The notes: generated from the letters alone by a model not told the origin. Shown: positions 13,301 through 25,142, counted from the first letter of the stretch. The stretch is DNA of 64,000 nucleotides from Phoronis australis (GCA_002633005.1 NMRA01000201.1:187910-251909), one strand, 5' to 3'. Numbers and translations are program-made.

Positions 13301-16300
13301 TGCAGCGTTGACTAGAAAATCTGTTTGGGGGAGGGGATGCTTGAATGGTGAAACTAAAAATTTGTATGGTAGTTGAGGTGGTGCCAAGTATAGGGTTATG
13401 TAGGTTGTCAAACGTGAAATGGATGCAACTTGTCCATGCCTCAAATTTTTGTTGTCACCCTAGATTTTTGTTACTGTTAGAGATTATTTCACATAATTTA
13501 CTTTGGTCGTGGTTGACTGAAATGTAGAGAGCTTTTATGTGGTCAACAATGTTATATGTTGAATGTTATATTTCACCAAATGACTTCATGTCTGTTGGGC
13601 ATAAAATGCTATAAAAAAGAGTTCCTGGTGTTGTGAATTGGGGCATTACGTCATTTTCATCGTCATGTTCTGATGAAAATAGACCAGTTTTTATAGAATC
13701 GGTCATTCACATCCGTGTGAGAATTGATTAGTCGGCTATCATAAATTCCACAGGATAATTTATATAATGGTCTCTTTATTTTTTCTCTTAAAGTATTTTT
13801 CTAATGGACGGTTTTCTGTCATGGCACAAAAGAGCATCATTTAGTGTACCTACTTGTGAATTAAGTCTTATTTGGTACTTGGAGCCTCTTGAGTCTCCCC
13901 TTCGTTCTTGGTATTAAGCTTCTTTGAACAGTTCTGGGTTGGAGGGTAAGACAGATGTCGTCTGCTACTCTGCTGGCTGTGGCTGAGAAAGTGCGATGAC
14001 AATAGCTGTATTATTTTCATGTTGTGTAACACTTAGTTTGTCCAACAAAAACTCCATCACCACCAGCAGCATAGCTCATATCAGTGGGTCTTTGCAGGGG
14101 AAAATGGGTAGTAGGATTGGCATCATCTGTTCGATTGTATGGATTATATCGTTGGTTAGCTTATCTTTGACAATGGAAAGTCTGCCACTGCTTGTTCGTT
14201 AATTTACAGATCATATTGTGGTAAAACTTGTTTGGGACACAATTTTCAGACATGTGAAACATCAAAGTTCTTGGTAAAAGAAATTTTCAGCAAATTTTAC
14301 TTTTTTGTTTAGTGTGGCTCATATCGAACTGCACTCATGAAAAAATATTTGGTAAAAATTTGTGGCAATGTAGCAAGTCAGAATAATAAAAGAATTGCTA
14401 GTCTAGTAATCATTTTTGGCCCAGGTTGAAGAATTAATTAGTCTTCTCTGCTGTAAGCTGATAAATATTCGTCTCTAGAGATTTGTTCGAGGACGCCTGT
14501 AAGTCCGTTCTTCCAGGTTAGTCGCGTCATTTGTTGAATTAAATAAAAGGCTGGTGGTTTTTGCCTCATTTCACTTATAACAATTAATCAATGTTACGTG
14601 ATGTCATCAGGAAATGTCTGTAACCAGGTCTTGTGTTAAAATGGTTGTGTTTATTTAAGGCAGATGGACAAATGTTAAGGCACTGTATTGATCATGGAAG
14701 CAGTTGGATGAATGATTTTTGAAACGCCTAAATTTAAGTAAATGTCAATTTAACTATAAGTGTTTTATTGTTTCCTTGAATGGTCTTCTGATGACCAATT
14801 AATTTTTACTCACTTCAACAGGCATGCATGTGTTTATACAATAAGCCTTATTGAGCAGCACTTTAGACAAGACACTGGTATGCTATGAAATGTTTTCCTT
14901 AAATATTGGGGGGTTCTTTGCAAACTACGAGAATGAAGCGTGTCATTTCATGGAGTGTCACGTTAGATGTGAGTCAAAAAATTGTTCATTTGTTTGAAAT
15001 TCACGGTCTAGCTGGAAATTTGTTTTTGTTGAGGAAGGAGAGCTTGGCCTGTCTGTTCTTCTCATTTCTAATCTGAGTAACCACCATGAGACCAATTTTA
15101 TAATATTGGTCTAAGTAAATCAAAGATTGTTTTTCAACGGGTTTATTGCCTGCATAATGAAACAGTGCTGCATTACACTGCATAAGTAAGAAAGTTGCAT
15201 TTTTTATGTGGTCTCTTGAACACCATCATAATTGAGTGTATACTCTTGTCTTGAAACTAAGGGTCTGGACTCTCCTCTTTAAGGGAAATTTTTGCTGCTG
15301 AAAAATGCAATATGTTTATTGATTGTTGAATGGGATAGCCATTTACTGAAATTAAGGCCAGCATCTTTACCATTTAAATGTTCTTAAAATACTCTGCTAA
15401 TTATCGTGTAGGATTTTGCTCAGTAGTTGAGCATTCAACTGCTACAGCGAAGCTAGTGGATTTGATTCCACGCTGCTGTTGAAGTCTGTAAAATTACTCT
15501 TCCTTAGGCCTAGCTTGATCATTGGCATGGCTGGTTGAGTAGTACCCTACTTTACATTACTATAGTGTTCAAGCCAGATGATGGATAGTCTTTTTATGGG
15601 TTTGAACTGAGGGCACTCCAAGCTCCTCAATCAGAGCAGCATTTCTCGAATGTTTGATTTATTAATTCGACAATGCCATTTCTAAATATAGATTCAGATG
15701 AGAATTGTGTAACTGAAATATGACACTGTTTTTTGCATGGCAAGGTATATCTAGGAGAGAATTATGGTGGATACTAGTTACATAGTCTTATTTGGATGCA
15801 CGTCTTGATTTTCATTATTGACAGCGAGTTTTATGCTGGGATAACGAAACTAAGCACAGATAATGACGTTTACATTTTCCTCAAACACTCATTATATTTC
15901 GCTTGAAAATTTAGATTTTAATCGATTGTTGCCAGCTCTTCAAGGTTTTCTTGTCTTATCAGAAGAGAGGGTTAAAGAAAGCTTTGTTTCACAAGTGCCA
16001 CTTTTTCTACTCATGGACACGTGTCATTGAACTTAGTAACACATGGTTTTAGAATGCCTCAAACAAGAGTGATTGTCTTGAGTGCCCATGTTCATGTGTC
16101 AGACCTCTACTGATGTTGAAGGAGTCTGTTTGAGTGATAGTGCAATATTGTTTTATCAAAGACATATCGGTTTAAGACAAAATCTGACGTAAATGCTCAA
16201 TTTTATTTCGTGAACTTTCTCACCAACTATTGAGGAATATTTACTTCTTAATGCATATGGTTAGTGCTTGCAGTGTTATAGAAACCTTTGTAAATGCTAA

Positions 16301-19300
16301 AGCATAAAGCAGCAACTTTAGCAATTGATTTAGTCCAAAGACGAAGTTTTTTTTTGTAATTCATTGTCAAGCATTCTGTCTTGTCTTGCAGGATTTGGCT
16401 TTGTGGAGTTTGAAGATGAGAATGTGGCTCACAGGGTCTGCGAAATCCACTTCCATGAGATCAAGCAGAAGATGGTGGAAGCAAAGAAGGCACAGCCAAA
16501 GGAAGTGATGTTGACACAGCAACAGAATCTAGCATGTAGAGGTAAGCTACACACAGATTGACTAGTGTCGGGCTCATACGGTTTTTATCATAGTAAAACC
16601 AGTGGTCGTTCTGCAATTTTTATTCTTACTGGTGATACTGATTTGTTGTTTTAGCGGCGCATATTTGTTTGGTTGTGTCCCCTGAAAGGGGGTTTGTACC
16701 CTATCCCCTTACCGACATCCGTGTAGAATTTGAATGTTTGTTGTCTTGATAGTCAGGCCAAGTCATTCCGCATTTTTGTCTTCTCTCGAGACAGAATACC
16801 AGGTAGAAAGAATAAGCATATACCGATAAGGCCACAGTTGCTCTGTTATGGTGGAGTAATGCCTTACATAAGCTGGGAAGTGTTAGCGCAACGTAAGCTT
16901 TAGCCCCTATGTAAAAGTCTTGTCAAATTAACTGGAAAGGATGTTAACTCTCCTTATTGTGGCACCAAATTTTCAAAAATGCACGAAAAACTGTTTACTC
17001 CTTCATCTCATGGTATCCACATTCTAAATAGTTTTTCTTTCCATTTTAGGTTTCTTGAACACTTATCCAACTCTGAATGCGTTCACTCGACAACTCACAG
17101 GATTTCCCCCACACCCAGCTGCTGCCGGGTACTTCATACCTGCTGCTGGTACGTGTCTATAAACTGTCTTTTAGCCAGGTGACGTGGATGAAAATGAGAC
17201 AGTAGTCCCATTGCCCAGATCCATTCATCTCCACCTGTGTCGAAAGGTTCAAACTAGCCAACCATATTGGGTGTTTTGTCATTGCGTTGTAGAAAACCTA
17301 AGCACAGCAGACAGCAGAAGTGGTATTGCGCGTTGTTGTTTTTTGTTTTACGTATACTTAGGCCTCAAATTACTATTATTATTTTGCATACTTGGACCCA
17401 GGGTCTAATCTCCAAACCTGGACTCCCTGTCAGACTCTAAACCAGTCCTGTTGCACGATTTGAGTACAAATTTGTAAGTTTACTCAAATCGTGCCATGCC
17501 ATTGGTGAATTTTCGAGTACAGTCCCTAAGCCGTAGAGTTTTAATTTGCAAGTTAGTGTTACTTGACTTCAAGCATATGAATAGTAGTTACAGTACTGAG
17601 GAGAGTGACTCTACCTTTCCCAAAAGTGACAAAAAGGCATAGTCGGTTCTGATCTTTACCTAAACACGTGCCTCAATAATTAAAGAAATAAGCGCCCTCC
17701 CACATCAATTTCAGCCAATGATTCGAACTGTTTATTCAAAAACTTCTTAAACGAATGCATTGAAGGTTTTAAATGACGTGACCTGCAAATAATGTCAATG
17801 TGAGCCACTGCCACCAGCCCCCCTCTTGGAAAAGTGTAAAACTAAAAGGTATCGCATCAATTTTCAATAAGAACACTGACTAGAACCAACTATGCGTTTT
17901 TAACCTGGCGTGAAGTTGATGATTCTGAACTGCGTCTAAAAGGATATACTTGACGCTGGTCATTTCCAATGAATAATCCGTGTTCTCAGGAATGGGTCGA
18001 GGTCTGGGACGTGCACGCGGGCGAGGAGGCGCCATTATGGGCTATCCTGGAACGGGCGGTAAGACACGCACACACACAAACACACGCACACACAAACAAA
18101 CACTCACGTTGTGCAGTGTACAGATTTACCTAGGCCTGTCCTTGGGCTTTCTAGCATTTTCGGCGAGCTCTTGTGCGTGTGTGGTTAACCTCATTCTCCC
18201 TCAGCTTAATAACTTTCGTACTTTCGACCATCGTGTGAGTACACGGCGGGACATCTATCCTCAGCCCACTTTCGGAGTTTGGGATTTTTGGTGTGCGTTT
18301 GTTTTCCTGAACTTTGTGTTAACCTTCGACCTTGGGTGGGCTGGTTTATTTTCTAAGGAGCTCTCGTAACTTTTGATGTTGTTTTTTTTCTTTAAACTAT
18401 TCACACAGTTTTCATTATTGGATATTTCTTGAATTTTCTGTTGTGTAGTGGTACTGGTACCGAAAGCCTAGTATTTGTATAGCACTTGATAGGCTAAGCA
18501 TTCTCAGGACCGGGTGTCTTCTGAAGACAAAAACCTCGATTGTTTATAAGAACAGTAGCACGGCATAAAGCGAAATGTAGCTCATGGCATCACAATTGTG
18601 TATGAAGCTGGTTAACAACTAGATACCTTATGTTCAGAACTTAGAATGATGTAACTTACTTATATTTCAGTGAATATACCATTAATACTTTGCCATTGTT
18701 CGTTATAAATTCAAATATTGGGTTTTGGTTGGACCTAGCTAGCTATTAGATTTGAAAAGGAGGCTGGGTTCTTTCACATTTCTGTCATATCTCCGTCTGC
18801 TGTGCTTGTGGTTTTTGTATCTGCCTACACCCCACCTGGTGGCTGTTTTTGGTGTTGTAAAGTTTTGAAAGTTTTGTGTAATATAATCGGACTGCTAGGT
18901 GCCTAGAAAAAGTTTTTCAAACTTGATCATGTTTTCTCCTCATCAGTACTTGGCAGATTTTTTTTCTTTTTTGCTTGTTTGAATACTTTGTGGACAATTT
19001 TTTTGTCTGCTTTATTAAATTGTAAAGTTGCTATGTCCAGAATTTTGATACTGTTGAGTTTTTCTATGTCAAAGTCTTTGATATTATGATAGTACCGATT
19101 TTGTATGTGCACAATTTATATTCTCACGGTATAATCTCAATTTAGGACACACGATATGGCGGACACATGAAATTTTGCTTTTAGCATTCATTTTTTCGTA
19201 AATGATGAGTACCACAAAATAAATGCTTTGTCATATTTAAGCTCAATACTATTGCTACCATCATGTTTTGAGAAACTGGGAATTCACTTTTGGCAATTAT

Positions 19301-22300
19301 TTTTGTCCTAAATTGTCCAGATTTTACCTTAGTTGGGATTCTCCCAAATATGTAGAATGCGTTGTTAATGTGGATCTGGTTGTAAAGCTCTCATTGTCAA
19401 CATGGTTGCATGATTTACCAAGTCCGCACACAGCACACTTTTCGAGGCTTTAGATTTAGATGTTATAGACTTCTGCTTGGGTGTTCAAACTTGCATGACG
19501 TGTACCCTGTCGAGCTAACCACAAAAATGCTATGAACTGGAATCGGCACACGAGTACTGCTCCTGAAAGTTGTGCCGGTCTGGTGTTCTCTCCTCAAAAT
19601 TAGACGTTAGTTTAGACTGTAGCCTGCAGAGTGCGCTCTCGTCAGTGTGAATGTTGGGACTTTGTTAAATGCAGCCAGGGTAGCCATGAGAGTTGAATTA
19701 ACCAGGCTACTTTCCAAGGCAGGTATTGTCAGTGTGTAGCAACACTGGTTCAGTCTCATTGTCATGCCGCCTCGTTGCTATGCAGTCTTGTTGCCACACC
19801 TTTCTACGCAGATAACAGCATAGCTACGCGAATGACAGTGTCTAAAAACTCGCATTGATAAAACCTGCTTAACGGCGACATCGAAACTTCTTTCTTATAT
19901 TTTTGCAGTATTTATTCAAATGTATGCAGTCTCGACATGTTAAGTGGTTTACTGAATGCATACTTGGAACTGTGGATCTGTATATAGCATATATGATTTT
20001 CAAGACATTGTTGCCTTATTTCATTTAACCATAATCTATGACCAGAAGTAGATTTTGATAAGTTTCCAGTTTCGATGTCGCCTGTTACATACTGATGAGT
20101 GTGCATAGACACGTGTGAGTGACCCGTGTTCTAATAAACCCCCACAGGCATGACGGGCTACCCTGGTACTAGTTATAACTACGTGACCACGGCGACGCTG
20201 CCCGGCGCCGACCGACTACCGGCGGGAACCACCTACATCCCCGACGCGTCCGCGTTCGCTGCCGGTACACCTACGGCGCACCACCATCTGGTGGCTGCGT
20301 CGGCGGCTGCAGCGACTCGCGGTGAACCAGCCACCATCAACACGTCACCCGTGTTAACCAAAGACCAATATTCACACCGTGCAGGTAGTAGTAATGCTTT
20401 GCAGCATGTGAGTGTCTGTGTGTCTCAGAGCCTCTTCTTCATGTAGACCATTACAGTTCTGTTTGAAACAGAAAGGTGGCGCTTGTGCTGGTTCAAGAGT
20501 CATGTCTTCTGTACAACACTGGCTTTTTTGTGGATAGAGGGAGACATTGTATGTGCTATGGCAGCAGATAAAATACATTTCCAATGTGTGGAAGAATGGA
20601 TGTCATGTAAATCAGTTTTTATTTGACAACCTTAGCCATTTGTGATAAAGGTGTGGCGTCAGAATCTGCAAACTCCGCGTATTGTTCTTATTATTTATGC
20701 TACTCAGAATCGATGCCAGTAGTTAGAATGTTAATTTTGTGCTACCTTGCACTTGCAGTCATTTAGTATTCTTAGGCTAGCAATGCCTTACATAGATTAT
20801 CTTTTTTAGTTTATGAAGAAATCCAAAACATACATAAAAAATACCAAACTGAGTTGTTCCCTACGACATTTTGCTGTTCACAGAAGGTCGGACCCTATGA
20901 ACACTTTGAACAGGAAGTGTAGTGGTCTCCCCATCAATTTTCGCCAGTGAAGCATGCGCACTTATAGTTCTGGTGTCAGCTGCTCGATAACATTAAAAGT
21001 GCCTGATCCAAATACCTTTGGCTTACATTTGAAGGATTGTTTTGAATTGTTTGTACCATTACACCATTTCATCATCTTCTAGTTGTAGTTCTGCAGACAT
21101 TCTGTAGAACAATATTTCGTTTGATTTGCACACAATAAGAAGTTGTCGGCAAATTGTTTTTACATGACATTGTCATTTTGTGTCATGCTTTGGTCTCAAA
21201 TTTGTTGATGTATTTTGTTTGAAAAAGTCACTACTTGCATCTTTTGAATTGCTTCTTACCCCCTTGTTTGGTATCTTGTTTGTTAAGTTGACACATGGTA
21301 TTGACAATGTAGGTGCTTCCAACCATATCAAACTGTTGAATGACTTAAAAGGTCATGTGTGTAACCTTTGGCATTGGTCTGTGTTACTCAGTTGCATGGT
21401 CATTCCTGATCACCCATCTGGTTCCCTGCCTAAACACTAGATGGCGTGACATCTACATGTTTTGGCTGGTTATCTTGACTCGATTCTGTTACTTTTTGGT
21501 GCAAAGGCATGGCTTATTTATACACGAGCTTAAATCTCTGCGGAGACCACTTAAAGTAGGCACATAACAGCTAGGTCTGCACTATTCCATGTCTACAGTG
21601 TCTGTAATTGCCAATCAGATTTTAGCAGTCTCTAGTTCACGTAGACTGGAAGAGTATCTTGGTTGACCACACAATAGCTTAAACATGATATGACAATCGA
21701 TAAGTTGACATGCCAGCATTTTTACACCTGCTAGGAAAATCTGTTGATTCACCATTGCCCTTAGTTAGCACATCTCCAATTGGTTGAGAAGACCATAAAT
21801 TACTGGTTTAAGCTCTTCGATGTTGGTGTCTTGCGATAATAAGATGATATCAGAGATTCCAGTCCTAGAAGGCCTTACCTTGGCATTCTCATGTGGCATT
21901 CTCATGTCCTTTCTAATGTGTCTAATTAAAGATGCTATGTCTCCGTAAAACCGTGAATATTTAAATTTGTAGCAAGCACCACCTTGTGACTTCCTGGAGA
22001 ACTGTGTGTACAAGTATATTCAGGAAAAGAAACAGTTGACAAATAAAAAGCGGTTTAAACTAAACACCATAACTGATACACTTAAAAAACAAGTGAGAAC
22101 ATATAGGAAAGCCTAGTAATTACAAATATTATACAATCTTTATTTGATAGTGAAGTGAACAAATAATAAAAACTGTACCGTGTTTTATTAGAGTAACAAT
22201 GACCAAACTCATTTACATAAAAATGAGTCTCGCAAAACACGACTCACTAGATTGTAATCATGGTAAGTGGTTCTCGGATGGTTTCTGGCACACCGGAAGA

Positions 22301-24479
22301 CCCGGGGTTATTTGTAAACTAGAACTTCATTTGCACATTCAAAATTTAATAAGACATAGCATTTTCAACTTATTTTATTTTGTTTCCAGTGTTAAGCAGC
22401 TATGCTCCGGCTACCTATGGTGCCCCCACGTCTCCAGCCAGCCGCAGTGGATTCCCTCCTACCAACAGTCCGAGTCCAATCGACATTTACTCGGCACCAG
22501 ATGTCACCGGCTACGTGCAGGCCACCAGTCCTCAGCCCAATGGTGGCTTCCCGAACATCACTGTAAGCAGCAGGGTAGGTCGCGTGCCGGCCTTGGGCAT
22601 GGTTGACCTTTGTTGTGTTCCTACGCGCACGCTCTAGTTCTTCCACACACGTTCGGTTGGTGATGGCACTCTCTGGTGGTTGATAACGCAAACATTTTTC
22701 AAAGGAATTGTCAGTTGGTGTCTAGTCACATGGTGACCATTTGTTTTGAAGAAACTACACATGCATTTTGAAGTGTGTTCCACATACACACAATTGACAT
22801 ATTCAATTTTTAACAATGAAAATGGCCAAATTGATGCCATACTGCTTTTTCTAAATTAGCAGTACATATTTATGCATAGTTTCAATTGCGAGTAATTAAG
22901 AATGTTAGTTCATAACATGCCGGTTTTAGAAGAGACGTCATATGCACACATAGATTCAATCAATTTTTATTCATAAAACATAAAGAACACCATTTTTCTG
23001 GAATGCCACGCACGCCTATTTTGAATGGCTGACAAAGGGGGTTTTCATTGCGTTTAGGTAGAGCCTTTTTTCAATCCGATTTGTTTTTACTGGGTTTCCC
23101 ATAAGCTATAGAACTTTTGTTCTACGTTGCTATATGATGTTACGCACTAGGTTGTTAAAAACACTATTTTTGTTGGCCGAGAGTCTCATCCCTGGGTTGT
23201 TAAAAACACCATTTTGTATGCTGGGAGTCTCTTCACTTGAGCTTGTGTAGCACATAATCAACAAGGTTGCGTATTTTGTTAGACATCTACAAAATTATAA
23301 ATCTTAACTTGGTGAAAGAAGGCTTGTAGAACCTGATTTTTGGCTTTTTGCCCGTTCTCATGAATTGAGTCACGTGACCATGTGTTTTTTGTATAATTAG
23401 GCACAAAGAAGGGTGCGTTGATTGTAGAACAATGTTAATAATATCTTTTTATGTAGATGATCAAGATGAGCTCTCAAAAACACTTACAGTTTTCTAAAAT
23501 ATTGTTTCATTTTAGTGAACTTCTTCATAAAAGACGTGAAAGTTCTTTTTTGATTGCCCCTCATGCAGAAGTGAAATATTTTGAGAGCAACAGTGCATAA
23601 ATCATAGTATCTGAATGTTTCATACGGATCCGATCGACCATTTCTGAGACATGATGTTCAGAAGTTAGCCAAATTTGGACATTTTTCTAGGGTCTTACAT
23701 AGCCTTGAACAGTGTTATGTTAACTTCTAAATCCAACTAGTAGAAATTTAAAACCGCAGGTCGTTTGAATCATGGTAATCAAGTAGTTGCTTCCGTTCTT
23801 GGTCTACTGTCGTGTTGCGTGGATATTTGAAACTGCTTTTTAATCACCTTAATACGGTATTAGCCTTTCACCTGTGTTACATAAATTACTGTGCAGCATC
23901 ATTTCAGTTTTTGCCACTGATGCATTGTTAATTACGCTTTTACATCTTACTTTTAAAAGGCATGTTCAGTGACTTGCTTATCCAAATTTCATTGTTTGTT
24001 GGCATTTCCGTTCGAATTCAAACATAGACGTGTGTTACAAAGTTGATGTGCGTTACAAAGTTTCTGCGGTTTGCTTTTGATTTGGTAAGAAATTTTGACC
24101 TGAGATGGTTTGAACATTTCTAAAACTGTGCCCACCTGCACCGTGAATGGAGCGAATTAAGTGAGATTTTGTCAGCACGCACATTTTTTGCGATCTATCT
24201 ACGAGTTGACTTTTTGACTGGATGAACATCACTAAATGTGCCTTCATTGATGAGTTTCTGTTTGAGGACTAACACTGAATTTGTTCATTTTGTTTCTTCA
24301 CCCACCCATTGCTACTGACACAATACTAAACTGTGGCTTCACATCAATACTCTTCTCTTCTGCACTTTCGACAGAGTCTGATGGGTCCGTTTGACGTGAA
24401 TTCACATCATGCTCTCCTCTCACACCCCCTGCAGAGTCAGTTGATCTCAACAGCTTTCGCTTCACACAGCTACCACTGA
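7346..24479 (+). CDS. MSI: Musashi-family RNA-binding protein, 3' seven coding exons (partial gene)
   Basis: This is the 3' part of a Musashi/Rbp6-type translational regulator, a cytoplasmic protein that binds UAG-containing motifs in mRNA 3' UTRs. Joining 7346-7394, 16392-16541, 17050-17148, 17990-18058, 20148-20384, 22390-22562 and 24375-24479 gives 882 nt: 293 codons plus a stop, with no frame break. Residues 1-50 are the second half of RRM2, with RNP1 (RGFGFVEF) followed by the Musashi signature VCEIHFHEI and KKAQPKEVM. The tail is rich in Gly, Ala, Pro, Ser and Tyr, carries an RG-rich patch, and ends in an LISTAF...YH motif much like the vertebrate MSI ending. RRM1 and the start of RRM2 are missing and lie upstream of the window. 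Musashi rather than DAZAP1 or hnRNP A/B is chosen because of VCEIHFHEI and the C-terminus. Introns are 0.5-9 kb, all GT-AG. Confidence 0.9.
7491..7519 (+). repeat. (CATT)n microsatellite
   Basis: About seven uninterrupted CATT units, about 100 bp downstream of the short RRM2 exon. Confidence 0.95.
15411..15480 (+). repeat. tRNA-like sequence (SINE head or decayed tRNA)
   Basis: The D-arm is perfect: GCTC (15418-15421) pairs with GAGC (15429-15432). A T-arm stem GTGGA (15456-15460) pairs with TCCAC (15467-15471), and the loop resembles a B box (GGATTTGATTCC). A convincing acceptor stem and anticodon arm are missing. This fits a tRNA-derived SINE head or pseudogene better than a working tRNA. 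Confidence 0.5.
16392..16541 (+). CDS. MSI: Musashi exon: RNP1 to end of RRM2
   Basis: A 150-nt exon between acceptor TTGCAG and donor GTAAGC. It carries RNP1 (GFGFVEF) and the most diagnostic Musashi motif, VCEIHFHEI followed by [14 protein letters not shown]. The exon then leaves the RRM with [10 protein letters not shown]. It is phase 1 at both ends. The Phe residues of RNP1 that stack on RNA bases are intact. Confidence 0.93.
17050..17148 (+). CDS. MSI: Musashi exon: post-RRM linker, candidate cassette exon
   Basis: A 99-nt, phase 1-1 exon between acceptor CCATTTTAG and donor GTACGT. It encodes a linker rich in Pro, Ala, Thr and Phe ([11 protein letters not shown] then [11 protein letters not shown]). 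As a multiple of three it can be skipped without changing the frame. I do not recognise a named domain. Confidence 0.8.
17453..17494. repeat. Perfect 14-bp inverted repeat in Musashi intron
   Basis: Arms GCACGATTTGAGTA (17453-17466) and TACTCAAATCGTGC (17481-17494) are exact reverse complements separated by 14 nt. The hairpin lies in the intron between two candidate cassette exons. Confidence 0.9.
17990..18058 (+). CDS. MSI: Musashi exon: RG-rich patch, candidate cassette exon
   Basis: A 69-nt, phase 1-1 exon between acceptor GTTCTCAG and donor GTAAGA. It encodes [14 protein letters not shown] followed by AIMGYPGTG. The RG-rich patch resembles the GRGR element just after RRM2 in vertebrate Musashi and may add RNA or protein binding. 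The frame stays open for about 104 codons into the following intron, so intron retention would give a different C-terminus. A CA-rich tract starts about 3 nt after the donor. Confidence 0.82.
18062..18110 (+). repeat. CA-rich tract next to a splice donor
   Basis: An imperfect ACAC/ACAA tract starting a few bases inside the intron after the RG-rich exon. Intronic CA repeats near 5' splice sites are known hnRNP L binding elements that can modulate exon use; that role here is inference. Confidence 0.8.
20148..20384 (+). CDS. MSI: Musashi exon: Ala/Thr/Tyr-rich tail
   Basis: A 237-nt, phase 1-1 exon between acceptor CCCACAG and donor GTAGTA. It encodes [20 protein letters not shown], then a segment rich in Ala, His and Thr ([16 protein letters not shown]), ending near KDQYSHRAG. 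It has clearly higher GC and CpG content than its introns. Vertebrate Musashi proteins have a comparable Gly/Tyr/Ala-rich low-complexity region here. Confidence 0.88.
22390..22562 (+). CDS. MSI: Musashi exon: Pro/Ser-rich tail with two donors
   Basis: Begins after acceptor TTTCCAG in phase 1 and encodes [20 protein letters not shown], then [13 protein letters not shown], then [14 protein letters not shown]. The pattern SP-x-x-DIY...SPQP matches the equivalent tail of vertebrate Musashi. Two donors lie 12 nt apart: GTAAGC after 22562 and GTAGGT after 22574. Both are phase 0, so the second simply adds VSSR. Confidence 0.88.
24375..24479 (+). CDS. MSI: Musashi terminal coding exon with two acceptors
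   Basis: Encodes [20 protein letters not shown], then [14 protein letters not shown], then TGA (24477-24479). The last 14 residues parallel the vertebrate Musashi ending PLIATAFTNGYH. Acceptors end at 24374 (TTTCGACAG) and at 24434 (CCCCCTGCAG). Both are followed by AGTC, both are in phase 0, and they lie exactly 60 nt apart, so the 20-residue segment between them is probably optional. Confidence 0.87.
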   Translation, partial: SLMGPFDVNSHHALLSHPLQSQLISTAFASHSYH

Positions 24480-25142
24480 GATGTCTTCGTCATGCTGTAC
24501 GTAACCACAGAGGTACGACGGCCATCTTGGTACATCGTCTGTCCAGTGTAGCCGTAGTGTTGGGTTTTGTTATTTTTATTCCACCATTGTTTCTTTGTTG
24601 CATTATTTCACTTGGGTTTGCATTTTGTAGACACCCAGGCAACTACAATTGGTGTTGTGTTTAGTGCAGTGATTATTTCTGGTTCTTAATTTACTAACTG
24701 TTGTCGTAACTATGGTGTGATTTGTTAAACTTTTTTGCGTGTTTTACTCTAGTTTTTCTTGGGTAACTGCTGAAACGAGACGGTGTGTGAATTACTCTCC
24801 GAGCTTTATGTAACTCCTTATGCAGTAACATCTTTTTACTCATGCAGTGACGGAGCATTTCACTTGAGAAAATAAAATGGACTAAAGTTATTACTTTTCC
24901 CAAGAAAGAGACCATGTGACATAGGAGGAAATGTTACTGAGAGTTAGTGGGTGATGTTTAGAATTCATAAGGCTTTTCTGTTCTACCTTACTTCAGCTGT
25001 GGAATTGTTATGTTTCAGAATAGATACGCAGTCCCGAGCCATGGGGGATATGCTGTCAACTACTAGGAACAAACAGAAACATGTGAATCTGAACACAGAC
25101 CGAAATCTCCAGTCAGAAACAACCAGTTTTACTTTGATATAC

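Larger units (their letters stand above)
7395..16391 (+). other. MSI: Musashi intron, 9.0 kb
   Basis: GT-AG intron splitting RRM2 between the short exon and the RNP1 exon. It contains a CATT microsatellite (7491-7519), an ambiguous base after a C run (10923), three AAGATGGCGG sites (12518-13153), a dispersed repeat copy near 13217-13285 and a tRNA-like sequence at 15411-15480. I see no further coding exon in it. Confidence 0.75.

Noticed and set aside
15411-15480. Functional tRNA gene
   Set aside because: D and T arms pair, but acceptor and anticodon stems do not. Listed only as a tRNA-like repeat.
21765-22013. 82-codon - strand frame inside a Musashi intron
   Set aside because: It looks moderately protein-like but matches no family I know, has no supported splice sites, and opposes the host gene. 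Not enough to call a gene.
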